Shown piece by piece: positions 9,830 to 19,094 of a stretch of 64,000 bases of DNA. The stretch's first letter is position 1. Every line of letters begins with the position of its first letter. This DNA is from Arenicellales bacterium. Lineage in GTDB: Bacteria > Pseudomonadota > Gammaproteobacteria > Arenicellales > JAJDZL01. Under the pieces are notes generated by a model that saw only the letters and a list, made by a program, of their open reading frames with translations, searched no databases and was not told where the DNA came from. Both the position numbers and the translations under genes were made by a program. Where the stretch lies: positions 3,038,001-3,102,000 of the forward strand of contig OY282380.1 of the NCBI GenBank assembly GCA_958295885.1, given 5' to 3'.

Positions 9830-11031
9830 CTGAATTCTCCGGTTTTCTGGTACGCTGAATGTTTCATAAGATCTTGCTGGTACGCTTTCAGCTGCTTTGA
9901 TTCTCGATTGACGTACTCTCGAATCACGTCACGCAATTCATCGTCGTTGAATGAATGATACGAACTTGCCAGTCTTGGAAGAAATCCTCGGCTTAGCTTA
10001 TGCTCGCCCTGAATGCCGGCATTGTAGAAGGCCAATCCTTGATCAATGCAGTACTCGATGGGAGAGTAGTAGCAAATTTCAAAGTGCAGATGTAATATTT
10101 TTTCTACCGAGCCCCAATATCGTCCGATTAAGTTTGAACCACCTTGCAGGCAGATCGAACTCGCTACAGGTCGCCCATGCTGACGCGCTAGGAACAAAAC
10201 AAAATTCTGCGGAATCATTTCTCCAGCTATTCGAAAAAATTCATAGGACAAGTACTTGAAAGACCCATATTTCCGTATGGTCTCCGTGTAGCACCTTTCA
10301 ATAAACTTCCAGTGCGTGGCGTTCATCTCTTCGCCTTCAATGATCTCGATGCTGATTCCCTGTCTGTCAACGTACTTTCGCTCTTGATTGATATTCTTTC
10401 GCTTGCGACGGGATAATTGACTGAGAAAATCTTTCATCGATGCATAACCGCGATTTTCCCAGATGTATTCGATTGTGCTTTTTCGAGAAATTCCTTTGGA
10501 TGCGTCCAATGATTTCCTGTCCTGTTCGCTTATGAACAGCCAGTGCATCGACGAGACTCCCAGCGCCTCAATGATTTCCTGTCCCGCCTGTGCCAGCAGA
10601 AGCTCGACATTGGATGCATCCGTATCGGGCGCCGCCAGCAGTTTCGAACTAGATACGGGTGTGAACGGAATCTGGGAGACAAGCTTTGGATAATAGTTGA
10701 AGCCATATTGCTGGAGCCCAGCAGCCCAGTCCCAGTCAAAGATGTATTCACCCAAAGAATGCCCCTTCAGGTACATGGGAGCCACTCCCAGAATTCGCCC
10801 GCCGTTACGCTTTGAGTTACGTATTACAATGTGCTGTGGCAGCCATCCGGTCTTCGGAGATACACAACCTGAGTTTTCCAATGCCTGTAAAAACTGGTGC
10901 TTAAGGAACGGAGACTCCAACGATACACAGCTATTCCAGTCACTAGAGCTAATTTGATCAATGGAATCAATAACGTTCCACATTATTTGATCATCGTGCA
11001 ACCTAGTGTTTGGTTTGAATGAAGCGTCCAT
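9811..11031 (-). CDS. COG3146-type GNAT/FemAB-like acyltransferase
   Basis: Conserved protein of about 400 residues in the group annotated as peptidoglycan biosynthesis/recognition or GNAT acyltransferase. Supporting blocks: G-V-A-P-M-Y-L-K-G-H-S-x-G-E-Y-I-F-D-W in the N-terminal third, the basic R-R-K-R-K-N-I patch before the second domain, and N-A-G-I-Q-G-E-H-K-L-x-R-G-F near the C-terminus. An alternative start is the ATG at 10983 (M-W-N-V-I-D). It overlaps aat at its 3' end; pairing of this family with aat is common in proteobacteria. The substrate is not known. Confidence 0.85.
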   Translation of the reverse strand: MDASFKPNTRLHDDQIMWNVIDSIDQISSSDWNSCVSLESPFLKHQFLQALENSGCVSPKTGWLPQHIVIRNSKRNGGRILGVAPMYLKGHSLGEYIFDWDWAAGLQQYGFNYYPKLVSQIPFTPVSSSKLLAAPDTDASNVELLLAQAGQEIIEALGVSSMHWLFISEQDRKSLDASKGISRKSTIEYIWENRGYASMKDFLSQLSRRKRKNINQERKYVDRQGISIEIIEGEEMNATHWKFIERCYTETIRKYGSFKYLSYEFFRIAGEMIPQNFVLFLARQHGRPVASSICLQGGSNLIGRYWGSVEKILHLHFEICYYSPIEYCIDQGLAFYNAGIQGEHKLSRGFLPRLASSYHSFNDDELRDVIREYVNRESKQLKAYQQDLMKHSAYQKTGEFSCSNFP

Positions 11032-11074
11032 TGATCAGAAAAATAAGTTCTATTAGATTCACAGATTCTCAGTT

Positions 11075-12700
11075 ATGAATAAGAAGTTCGGCGTAGCTCT
11101 CGCTCAGTTAAATCTTGTCGTTGGCGATTTACACGGAAACCGAAAACGCGTCGTTGAGGCCGCTCGATACGCGCGGGACCAGCTGCACTGTCGTTTTGTT
11201 GTATTTCCTGAACTGACAATTTCAGGGTATCCACCTGAAGACCTGCTGCTGCGTCAAAAATTCGTTCAGGAATGCGAATCCATCCTTCGCAGTCTGAAAA
11301 GCGCAGTTCCTGAAATAGCCCTCGTCGTTGGCCATCCTCATCAATCCCAAGGTCATCTATACAATGCAGCGTCGCTGATTGATCACGGAGTGATCATTGC
11401 AACCTATTGTAAGCAACATCTGCCCAACTATGGCGTGTTTGATGAAAAACGCTACTTTAAGGAAGGATCTGCTCCGAGCGTTGTAAATGTTGACGGGATC
11501 CTGATTGGCCTGACCATTTGTGAGGATGTGTGGGACGACGGCCCCGTTGAACAGGCGGTTCGAAATGGTGCGAAGATCGTATTCACGCTGAATGGTTCGC
11601 CCTTTGATACTTCGAAAATCAGCTTTCGGGAAAAGGACGTCGTTTCCAAACGCTCAAGGCGTAACAAAGTCAGCATTGTGTATGTGAATCTGGTCGGCGG
11701 ACAAGACGAACTGGTTTTTGACGGAGGTTCGATCGTTACCGATTCGGAGGGAACGATCGTTTTGCGAGCTCCACATTTTGAAGAGAGCATTGTTCGCATC
11801 ACTTATCAGCAGACACCTGATTTCCAGGTCGTGCCAGATACCGTGATTGAGTCACCCAGTTTCCTGTCCAGTGTCTATCGTGCGATTGAATTGGGGGTGA
11901 CTGACTATATTCGCAAAAATGGATTTCAGGGTGCGATTGTTGGAGTGTCAGGTGGCATTGATTCAGGGCTTACGCTCGCAATTTTGGCTGATGCGATCGG
12001 TCCTGAAAATGTAGAAGCTGTACTGATGCCTTCACAATACACCAGTCCGTTCAGCATTGAGGATGCCGTGACCGAAGCTGAAAATTTAGGTGTTTCGTAT
12101 TCAATCATTCCCATCGACAAAATCGTTCAAAGCACGCTGGACCAGCTTGAGCCGTCCTTTGCTGGAACTGAACCGGATGTCACAGAAGAGAACATTCAGG
12201 CGCGCGTTCGTGGAATGTTGCTGATGGCGCTGTCAAATAAAAAACGGAAGCTCGTAATTTCAACGGGAAACAAAAGTGAAGTCGCAGTCGGTTACGCTAC
12301 GCTCTATGGTGACATGGCTGGAGGATTTTCAGCAATCAAGGATGTGCCAAAGACGCTTGTGTATGAATTGGCGAACTACCGAAACCGAGAACTGGGTCGA
12401 GTCATACCAGAGCGCGTGCTGACGCGCGAACCGACCGCGGAGCTGGCGCCGAATCAGCTTGACAGCGACAGTCTTCCTCCGTATGAAATTCTCGACCCGA
12501 TTCTGGAACGGTATGTCGAGTATGCGCAGTCAGCAGACGAAATCGTTCGCCAGGGTTTTGATCCTGCGGTTGTTCGTCAGGTGATTCAGATGGTGAATCG
12601 AAACGAATACAAGCGTCGGCAGGCGTGCCCTGGAGTGCGCATCACGCCCAAAGCTTTCGGGAGAGACCGACGGTATCCGATAACAAATCGACATTACTGA
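11075..12700 (+). CDS. nadE: Glutamine-dependent NAD+ synthetase
   Basis: Final step of NAD biosynthesis: amidation of nicotinate adenine dinucleotide using glutamine. Two domains in 541 residues: an N-terminal nitrilase-type glutaminase (Glu in F-P-E-L-T-I-S-G-Y, Lys in Y-C-K-Q-H-L-P-N, Cys in L-T-I-C-E-D-V-W) and a C-terminal synthetase with the ATP pyrophosphatase P-loop S-G-G-I-D-S-G near residue 292 and S-T-G-N-K-S-E. Convergent with bamD, overlapping it by 7 bases at the 3' ends. Starts at the ATG at 11075, facing the divergent acyltransferase gene. Confidence 0.96.
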   Translation: MNKKFGVALAQLNLVVGDLHGNRKRVVEAARYARDQLHCRFVVFPELTISGYPPEDLLLRQKFVQECESILRSLKSAVPEIALVVGHPHQSQGHLYNAASLIDHGVIIATYCKQHLPNYGVFDEKRYFKEGSAPSVVNVDGILIGLTICEDVWDDGPVEQAVRNGAKIVFTLNGSPFDTSKISFREKDVVSKRSRRNKVSIVYVNLVGGQDELVFDGGSIVTDSEGTIVLRAPHFEESIVRITYQQTPDFQVVPDTVIESPSFLSSVYRAIELGVTDYIRKNGFQGAIVGVSGGIDSGLTLAILADAIGPENVEAVLMPSQYTSPFSIEDAVTEAENLGVSYSIIPIDKIVQSTLDQLEPSFAGTEPDVTEENIQARVRGMLLMALSNKKRKLVISTGNKSEVAVGYATLYGDMAGGFSAIKDVPKTLVYELANYRNRELGRVIPERVLTREPTAELAPNQLDSDSLPPYEILDPILERYVEYAQSADEIVRQGFDPAVVRQVIQMVNRNEYKRRQACPGVRITPKAFGRDRRYPITNRHY

Positions 12701-13527
12701 AACAGACCCAGCAGCACGCGCCGGTTTTTCGCTTTGACCAGTTCGTCGTCCAGAACCGAGGTGTCACTGCGAAGAAACTTACTGTCTGGAAAATTGTGCG
12801 CCAGCACTCGCTGACTGTCGCGCGCCAGTTCTTCCAATTCGAGCTGCCCATAGGAATACATCAGAATGGCCAACGCTTCTTCTGTATGAGGAGAGTTCGA
12901 ATATTGCTCCAGAACCTGTTTCGAACGGTTGATTGCCGCGACGTACGCATCGCGGTGCAGATAAAATCGGGCGATTCGCAGGTCGTGTCGAGCGAAAGTG
13001 TTGATTAAATCGATCAGAATCTGTCTCGCTGACTCAGCATAGTCACTCAGTGGAAATTTTTCCACAACGATCGTAAATGCGTTATAGGCATCGCGGGCTG
13101 ACTCAACGTCGTGGTCACTGAACTGTTCTTGGCTCTTGAAATATTTCTCGCCGAATTTCGGAGTTCGAACGGGTAAACTGGCCAGTCCTTGCAGGTAGTA
13201 GGCATAGTCAATGTGCGGGTGAGTTGGATGGAACACTAAAAATCGATCAACACAGGGTATGGCTCGTTCAGCCTCCCGAGTTTTGTAATAAGCGTAACAG
13301 ATCTCTATTTCACTCTGCGTCGTGTAATCTCCATAAGGATACGTTGCCTGAAGTTCGATGAACTGCTCAATTGAAAGCTCGTAGTTTCCAGCATCCAACT
13401 TTGCTTTTGCTTTGTAATACATTTCTTTTTCAGACAGGGTGCCTTTGGATTTTTTATTTTTGGAACATCCCGCTAACGAGCCTGTAACCAAAAAAATTGA
13501 AAGAAGAATCAGTAGAATTGTTTTCAT
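12694..13527 (-). CDS. bamD: Outer membrane assembly lipoprotein BamD
   Basis: Essential partner of BamA in inserting beta-barrel proteins into the outer membrane. The start at 13527 places a short basic N-terminus and hydrophobic signal before lipobox L-A-G-C (Cys21). The mature protein is built of TPR-like helical hairpins: A-K-A-K-L-D-A-G-N-Y-E-L-S-I, then Y-P-Y-G-D-Y, Y-A-Y-Y-L-Q-G-L-A and F-P-x-S-x-Y-A. The 277-residue length is slightly above E. coli BamD (245), with a longer C-terminal tail. Position opposite rluD is the common gammaproteobacterial arrangement, here with an unusually long 656-bp spacer. Confidence 0.93.
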   Translation of the reverse strand: MKTILLILLSIFLVTGSLAGCSKNKKSKGTLSEKEMYYKAKAKLDAGNYELSIEQFIELQATYPYGDYTTQSEIEICYAYYKTREAERAIPCVDRFLVFHPTHPHIDYAYYLQGLASLPVRTPKFGEKYFKSQEQFSDHDVESARDAYNAFTIVVEKFPLSDYAESARQILIDLINTFARHDLRIARFYLHRDAYVAAINRSKQVLEQYSNSPHTEEALAILMYSYGQLELEELARDSQRVLAHNFPDSKFLRSDTSVLDDELVKAKNRRVLLGLFQ

Positions 13528-13539
13528 GAGATCGGTCAC

Positions 13540-14183
13540 TTTGACATGTTTGTATTGATGTTGGTCAGTTCTTTACGCTCTGGGCTCGAGTGAGTGCCAA
13601 ACGGGTTCTGGCAGAAATTATACAAATCAAACTGCACGAATATGCAGCGCCGACCGGATGGCATCGATTTTGATGTGAACTGCTGCACAGCCGACACAGG
13701 CGGGAAGGCATTGTGATTTGCGAAGACGAAAGACTGAGTCAAGCAGGGCCTCACAACAAATCGATGCAGCGGCAGAAGAGGACCGATGCCTGCCGGCTGT
13801 CCGAGAAGCAGTCAAAGCGATGGCATTTCCCGCCAGAGAGCGGGAAATTCCAGGCATCAGGCTGTCGTTCCGATGCTGACGATGTCCGCGGCAGCGGCAT
13901 CAGCATGTGCTGCGTACGAAATCGCAATGGCAGAGCGCTCTTTACGGAATGAATTCCGCAATTTTTCATCTGGTATTCTATCTGCATCAATTTCCAGCGC
14001 GTTTACAGATGGATTTGCGATTTGACCGGGACATTTAATTTCAAAATTGAGTGATTTATCGATCATGGAAAAACGACATCGATGCTTCACTTGACTTCTA
14101 CATCCTCTTTTTATCATGAACAACTGAAAATTATTCCATTGCACTTTCATTTTTCTGACAAATTCCACACTTAGCGCGTTTCT
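13540..14183. other. Spacer between bamD and rluD with possible structured RNA
   Basis: No gene can be supported. Short open frames exist on both strands but they overlap one another and look like nothing known. A nested inverted-repeat structure is visible: 13785-13792 pairs with 13851-13858 (GATGCCTG/CAGGCATC), enclosing a perfect 9-bp hairpin 13825-13833/13840-13848. The right end near 14040-14170 is AT-rich and could contain the rluD promoter. A decayed gene and an uncharacterised RNA are both possible. Confidence 0.5.
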
Positions 14184-15131
14184 ATGGAGAACAGGCAGTT
14201 TCTTATCCCACCGGAATTTCGCGGCGTGCGGCTCGATAAAGCGCTGGCTTCCATATTGACAGACCGTTCAAGGACGACCGTTCAGAATTGGCTGGATGAA
14301 GGCTTCATTCTTGTCAATGATCTGCGCGCATCGCGACGACAGGCCGTTGTAGGTGGAGAGCATGTTTCCATTGATGTTCCAGAGAAGAAGAATCTGGAGT
14401 GGAAACCCGAAAACATTCCACTCGACCTGGTGCACGAGGACGATCAGATCCTCGTTGTCAATAAACCTGCCGGATTGGTGGTTCACCCAGGGGCAGGAAA
14501 CGCGAGCGGAACTTTACTGAATGCGCTGCTCCATCATTCGGATGAATTCGCCCTGCTGCCCCGGGCCGGAATCGTACACCGACTGGATAAAAACACATCC
14601 GGACTCCTGGTTGTTGCGAAAACCGAGTCTGCGCGTCTAAACTTGATTCGACAGTTTAGAAAACGCACCATCAGTCGCCAGTATCTTGCGATTGTCGTGG
14701 GTCGAATCATTTCTGGCGGGACGATCAGTGAAGCGGTCGGGCGCAGTCGACGGGACCGCAGAAAGATGACGGTCGGACATGGAAAGCCCGCAGTAAGCCA
14801 CTATCGCGTCGTTTCGCGATACCGCGCTCACACATTAGTGCGTGTGATGCTTGAGACGGGCCGTACGCATCAGATACGCGTTCATCTGCAGCATGCTGGT
14901 TTTCCAGTTCTGGGCGATTTGGAATACGGACAGCGAGTCAAATTGCCGAAAGGGGCGAGTCGAGAGTTGATTTCGGCTCTCGTGGAATTTAGAAGACAGG
15001 CGCTTCACGCTGAGTATCTGAGCATTCTGCACCCGGGCACGGCCGAACGCATGCACTGGCATCAGTTCATGCCAGAAGACATGAAGCGGCTGATTCTTCT
15101 GCTGAAGTCGAATTTGAACCAGATTCAATGA
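14184..15131 (+). CDS. rluD: 23S rRNA pseudouridine synthase RluD
   Basis: Makes pseudouridines in helix 69 of 23S rRNA (positions 1911/1915/1917 in E. coli). N-terminal S4 RNA-binding domain (R-L-D-K-A-L-A-S ... V-Q-N-W-L-D-E-G-F-I-L-V-N) and catalytic domain with Asp in R-A-G-I-V-H-R-L-D-K-N-T-S-G-L-L-V-V-A-K; then E-T-G-R-T-H-Q-I-R-V-H. 315 residues, typical. Divergent from bamD, which supports RluD over RluC. The laccase-like yfiH gene often following rluD is absent here. Confidence 0.93.
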   Translation: MENRQFLIPPEFRGVRLDKALASILTDRSRTTVQNWLDEGFILVNDLRASRRQAVVGGEHVSIDVPEKKNLEWKPENIPLDLVHEDDQILVVNKPAGLVVHPGAGNASGTLLNALLHHSDEFALLPRAGIVHRLDKNTSGLLVVAKTESARLNLIRQFRKRTISRQYLAIVVGRIISGGTISEAVGRSRRDRRKMTVGHGKPAVSHYRVVSRYRAHTLVRVMLETGRTHQIRVHLQHAGFPVLGDLEYGQRVKLPKGASRELISALVEFRRQALHAEYLSILHPGTAERMHWHQFMPEDMKRLILLLKSNLNQIQ

Positions 15132-15202
15132 ACAGCGCCCGCCGCGATCTGCCGCAGCGGGCGCCATATCCAAAAGAAACTAACCTACGAAACCGGCAGG
15201 AC

Positions 15203-15856
15203 TTACTGAATCGTTGTCAGTCCAAGGATTTCCCAGTCCTGCATGCCACCTCGATACCATTTGATCTTATGAGATGGATAACCCAGTCTCAGAAGATTTT
15301 TGATATTGTTCGGTGATTGACCGCACCACATTCCGTTGCAGAACATAACTGCTGTCTTGCATTTCGAGAAATCAAACAATCCTTCACTTTCGGTTACGTT
15401 AAAGACCGATTCCAGGATCTCTGCAATCTCAAGCGGTGTTGCGCCTTTCGCAGGATTCAGGTTCGTCCATGGAACGTTCATAGCGGTAGGAATGGTGCCG
15501 CGGGCAACCCAATCTGGTGTTCGAGAGTCAATCACGGTAATCGATTCATCGCCTTCGTTCATTTCCTTTGCATAATGCATTAATTCCACTTCACCAATCG
15601 TTTCTACGCCAGTGGCGAGATTGGATGGCTGAATGCAGAACGGCGGGCATGGTCGAGATGTTTTTGCGAATGCTGGATTGACGGTCGCGTCGTTGTCCTG
15701 ATTGCGCTTGAACTCAACCATTTCACCATTGATGTTGACCGAAATCGACATGATATCGGGTGTGATTCCAACTGGTTTCGACTCTGCCATGATATTCAAT
15801 GACGAGACCATCCAAATGACCCCAACCAGAATCGTAACAATTAACTTACGTATCAT
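15203..15856 (-). CDS. Exported rhodanese-like domain protein
   Basis: The start at 15856 is fixed by a strong Shine-Dalgarno AGGAGG (complement of 15861-15866) and a following signal peptide (M-I-R-K-L-I-V-T-I-L-V-G ... M-A-E-S). The 217-residue precursor has an N-terminal region with P-C-P-P-F-C and a C-terminal rhodanese fold: V-I-D-S-R-T-P-D-W near residue 110, I-P-T-A-M-N-V-P-W, and the active loop F-C-N-G-M-W-C-G-Q-S with the sulfur-accepting Cys. It is periplasmic, probably moving sulfane sulfur or sensing thiols. Neighbouring exported BMP-type and thioredoxin-like genes on the other strand suggest a periplasmic redox/sulfur locale; no direct link is shown. Confidence 0.88.
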   Translation of the reverse strand: MIRKLIVTILVGVIWMVSSLNIMAESKPVGITPDIMSISVNINGEMVEFKRNQDNDATVNPAFAKTSRPCPPFCIQPSNLATGVETIGEVELMHYAKEMNEGDESITVIDSRTPDWVARGTIPTAMNVPWTNLNPAKGATPLEIAEILESVFNVTESEGLFDFSKCKTAVMFCNGMWCGQSPNNIKNLLRLGYPSHKIKWYRGGMQDWEILGLTTIQ

Positions 15857-15928
15857 ATTTCCTCCTGAGCAGTAAGTAATGAAGTGATAGCCTATTTTGC
15901 ATGTGTCTACCTCAAGTAAATCACACAA

Positions 15929-16366
15929 AAATCACTGGCATCGAAATTTAGCTGTACCATAAGTTATAGAAACAAACTTTTCAAATGATTGTTCGCTCTA
16001 AATTTGAAATTAAGCAAAGTTAATTTTAAAAAGTTGAACAAAAAAGATGGAGTTCGATCCGCTTGTGGGCCAGCCGACCTATCCGCGATTTTGAATTCAT
16101 TGCGGTCCTCGCTAAAGACTGCCTCCAAGGTTCAGCCGGCAGAGAACTACACCGAACACTCCCCAACTTTTGCATCTGTAGGGCGAATTCAGCAAACGAT
16201 TGTAAAATTTGAAAAGTATTACAATTTTCTGGCATCAGGTTAGTTTTGAATGATGACAGCGTCTTACTTCGCTAGGGAATGCTGTTCTCCATAAGCATTG
16301 ACCCAAGAAAACGGTTTTACTGATTTCCAATTTAATGAAAACGGATGGAACTTCGAGATATTGAAC
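15929..16366. other. Intergenic region without supported gene
   Basis: AT-rich spacer between two divergent exported-protein genes, presumably holding both promoters. One plus-strand frame at 15989-16243 has no recognisable features and no ribosome site, and was not accepted. Confidence 0.5.
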
Positions 16367-17455
16367 ATGAAAAGTCAACATTTGCGTAAATTTGCTCTAG
16401 TTTTAGTTCTTGTGTTGAGTGCGCTGCCATTCAGCGCGTGGAGTCAGCCGCTGAAGATCGCCATGATCATGGGCGGAGACGTAGGAACATTCGGCTGGAG
16501 TTACAGTCATTTTCTATGCAAGCTCGCGATCGAAAAGACATTTAGTGACAAGGTCGAAGAAATTTACATTTACGAACAGGATGAATTGAATGAAGGTGAA
16601 ACAAAGAAAGCGATGCGCAGTCTGTTGGAAGACGACTATAAGTTGTTCTTTGTGACCAGCTATGAGTTCGAAGGCATCACTCACGCGCTGGCCAAAGAGT
16701 ATCCTGACGTGATCTTTGAAATAGCGACTGGAAGCGAACGAGCAGATAATGTCGGAGTTTATTCGCCGCGATTCTATGAAGGGCGATATTCCGCTGGAGT
16801 GCTCAGTGGAATTCATTCCTCCACCGGACTCATCGGTTATATCGGTCCGTTCCCAATTCCAGAGATTGTACGCGGGGCCAACGCGGTGGCGCTCGGCGCA
16901 CGGACGATCAATCCGGACGCCAAAGTATTCACGATTTGGATAGATGCATGGAGTGACGATCTGGCGGAAGCTGAAGCTTCAGATTTATTGATCAATATGG
17001 GGGTGGATGTCATCGTGCCGCATACCAAAGGGTCTGCGTTGATGGAAGTAGCAAGAAATCGAGAAGTGCTGGCATTTGCCAAGGGTTCCGATTTGAGTCA
17101 TGTCACTCCCAATGCCCAGCTCGCTTCGATAACGGATGACTGGACTCCTTTCTGCATCAACCGAGTTCAGAAAGTACTGGACGGCAACTGGCAGTCGGCG
17201 GATGTGTGGAGCGGACCCGAAGGCCCTGGTGTTCGCTTGACGCATTTCCATTCCACTCGAGTCAGCGAAGAGGAAATCTCGCTGATACGGCAGCTGGAAC
17301 ACGACATGCAAATCGGCACAGTCAATCCTTTCACCGGACCCATCTTCGACAGTCAGGGAAGACAGATCGTCGCTGAATCTCAAGCATTGACGGATCAGGA
17401 GCTCAAGGACATGGACTGGTTCGTTGAAGGGGTTGAATCATTGAATGATGAATGA
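16367..17455 (+). CDS. BMP-family (basic membrane protein/PnrA-like) substrate-binding protein
   Basis: Exported binding protein of the Bmp/Med family that in other bacteria binds nucleosides or related ligands for an ABC importer. The ATG at 16367 is chosen because a clean signal peptide follows (K-F-A-L-V-L-V-L-V-L-S-A ... F-S-A-W-S-Q); a TTG frame start at 16298 would place 23 odd residues before it. The mature part starts L-K-I-A-M-I-M-G-G-D-V-G-T-F-G-W-S, typical of the family, followed by S-Y-E-F near residue 100 and Y-I-G-P-F-P-I-P-E. No permease or ATPase gene is adjacent, so the transport partner is elsewhere or the protein works alone. Confidence 0.86.
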   Translation: MKSQHLRKFALVLVLVLSALPFSAWSQPLKIAMIMGGDVGTFGWSYSHFLCKLAIEKTFSDKVEEIYIYEQDELNEGETKKAMRSLLEDDYKLFFVTSYEFEGITHALAKEYPDVIFEIATGSERADNVGVYSPRFYEGRYSAGVLSGIHSSTGLIGYIGPFPIPEIVRGANAVALGARTINPDAKVFTIWIDAWSDDLAEAEASDLLINMGVDVIVPHTKGSALMEVARNREVLAFAKGSDLSHVTPNAQLASITDDWTPFCINRVQKVLDGNWQSADVWSGPEGPGVRLTHFHSTRVSEEEISLIRQLEHDMQIGTVNPFTGPIFDSQGRQIVAESQALTDQELKDMDWFVEGVESLNDE

Positions 17456-17561
17456 ACGTGCCAGTCAAATTTTGGTGCGGTTCCCTGAATGGAGGCGAGT
17501 GCGCTCAGCATACGGCAGTTCACTTCACCAACACTTAAAAAAAGCAGTTCCAGAAACCGTC

Positions 17562-18065
17562 ATGATTAAATTTCTTTCGAATATTTTTAAGTCCTTCTTC
17601 GTCGCAATGCTTTTCCTGACTGCTGCGAATGCAGCGGGAGATTCGGAAAAGGTTGATTTTACGCTGCCCGATATAAATGGGAAATTGCACAGTCTGTCAG
17701 ATTTTGAAGGGCAGTGGGTGGTGATTAATTTTTGGGCAACCTGGTGTTCACCCTGCATCCAGGAAATACCACACCTCAGAAAAATTGCGAAAACCACAGA
17801 ACCGGTTCAGCCCGTTGTGATAGGCATAGATTTTGAAGAAGCTGAAAAAGATGTGCTGCAGGAATTCATGGACCAGCTGCAGATGGATTATCTGGTGCTC
17901 ATTGTCGGTGAGGCGCCGCTCATACCCTTCGAGCCTCTGAAAGGACTGCCGACTACGTTTTTGGTTTCACCAAATCGGGAAATCGTCGCCGATTGGGTTG
18001 GCGCAGTCACTGAGCAGAAAGTGATCGACGAACTATCAAAGCAGGTCGCGCAGTTCGAATCCTAA
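17562..18065 (+). CDS. TlpA-like exported thioredoxin
   Basis: Membrane-anchored or periplasmic thiol-disulfide protein of 167 residues from the ATG at 17562. Signal sequence F-K-S-F-F-V-A-M-L-F-L-T-A-A-N-A-A precedes a thioredoxin/AhpC-TSA-type fold: F-T-L-P-D-I-N-G-K-L-H-S-L, then F-W-A-T-W-C-S-P-C with the redox CxxC, and cis-proline loop G-L-P-T-T-F-L-V. A longer in-frame start at 17445 overlaps the BMP gene by 11 bases but adds 39 residues without family character. Probably an electron donor or maturation factor for periplasmic cysteines (cytochrome c or rhodanese-like partners); inferred. Confidence 0.9.
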   Translation: MIKFLSNIFKSFFVAMLFLTAANAAGDSEKVDFTLPDINGKLHSLSDFEGQWVVINFWATWCSPCIQEIPHLRKIAKTTEPVQPVVIGIDFEEAEKDVLQEFMDQLQMDYLVLIVGEAPLIPFEPLKGLPTTFLVSPNREIVADWVGAVTEQKVIDELSKQVAQFES

Positions 18066-18069
18066 AGGT

Positions 18070-18951
18070 CTACGGCGGTCGGGTATCAGCTGATTCCATC
18101 AGCATCGTAAAATCAATCGCTCGAAGATGTTTCGTTATCGCTCCAATTGAAATAAAGTCGACGCCGGTTTTTGCGACTTCCTCGACGTTTTCAAGAGTGA
18201 TGTTTCCCGATGCTTCCAGTTCGACCTGACGATTTGTGATCAATGCTGCTTTTGCCATGTTCTCGATGCTGAAATTGTCCAGCATGATGCGATTTGCCCC
18301 GCTGTCCAAAGCAGATTGAAGTTCTTCCAGACTCTCAATTTCCATCTCAATCAGAAAATTTTTCGGATTTTCATTCTTGAACTGACGGAAAACTTCCGGC
18401 AGAGACTGAGTCAGCAGCTGATGGTTTTCTTTGACTATCACTCCATCATAAAGCCCAATCCTGTGATTCACGCCGCCGCCGACGGTTACAGCATATTTTT
18501 GGGCGATCCTCAGGCCTGGGATCGTCTTTCGAGTATCTAGTATGCGCGTGCCGTACGGCGCGACGACATCTGCAAATTTACGGGTTGCCGTCGCTGTTCC
18601 CGACAGGGTCTGAAGAAAATTCAATGCAGTTCGTTCTCCGCTCAGAAGAGAGTTGGCTCTGCCTTTTACGATGCATACCGTCCTGCCAGCGTCGATTGGG
18701 TCGCCGTCCTGATCAAACCAATGGGTTGCGACTTCGTCATCAATCTGTCGAAAAACTTCATCGAACCAATGGATTCCACATAGAACTGCTGGTTCTCGGG
18801 CGATTACGTGCGACTCTGCTTTGATGGAGTCGCTGACAAATGAGGCGGTAATGTCTCCGGACCCGAGATCTTCTGCAAGTGCAGCGGCAACCGACCTGAT
18901 TGATTCTTCTGAAATTTGAGATTTTGGAAAGATGGGTGAGGACCGAGAAAT
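18070..18951 (-). CDS. nadC: Quinolinate phosphoribosyltransferase (start codon unusual)
   Basis: Makes nicotinate mononucleotide from quinolinate and PRPP in de novo NAD synthesis. The coding frame is intact from the conserved L-A-E-D-L-G-S-G-D-I-T segment (near 18850-18880) through L-L-S-G-E-R-T-A-L-N-F-L-Q, D-T-R-K-T-I-P-G-L-R and G-G-G-V-N-H-R. The in-frame stop upstream is TGA at 18973-18975, and between it and the conserved region there is no ATG, GTG or TTG; an in-frame TTG appears only at 18624, too far inside. The family N-terminus length fits ATT at 18951 or ATC at 18933; I give the former. The alternative is a frameshift near the 5' end. Start confidence is low, identity is high. 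Confidence 0.88.
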   Translation of the reverse strand: MSRSSPIFPKSQISEESIRSVAAALAEDLGSGDITASFVSDSIKAESHVIAREPAVLCGIHWFDEVFRQIDDEVATHWFDQDGDPIDAGRTVCIVKGRANSLLSGERTALNFLQTLSGTATATRKFADVVAPYGTRILDTRKTIPGLRIAQKYAVTVGGGVNHRIGLYDGVIVKENHQLLTQSLPEVFRQFKNENPKNFLIEMEIESLEELQSALDSGANRIMLDNFSIENMAKAALITNRQVELEASGNITLENVEEVAKTGVDFISIGAITKHLRAIDFTMLMESADTRPP

Positions 18952-19094
18952 AAATGTTGCGACAGATCGAACTCAAGGTTTAATTTAACCGAAATCAGCC
19001 CAGCCGCGCAGACGGATAAGACTTGATGCACAGCTGTTCGCGGTATACTCTAATGTAATGTTATAGTCTTTGTTTTTAAATATTTTGGTGAAAT

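Noticed and set aside
10463..10957. Plus-strand frames inside the acyltransferase gene
   Set aside because: Antisense shadows of a gene with clear family blocks on the other strand.
13857..14168. Minus-strand 103-codon frame in the bamD-rluD spacer
   Set aside because: No recognisable family, no ribosome site, and it overlaps other frames of similar size; the region looks structural or decayed.
15989..16243. Plus-strand 84-codon frame
   Set aside because: No family character, no clear ribosome site, lies in the divergent promoter region.
16298..16366. Extended TTG start for the BMP protein
   Set aside because: Would put 23 unrelated residues before a clean signal peptide.
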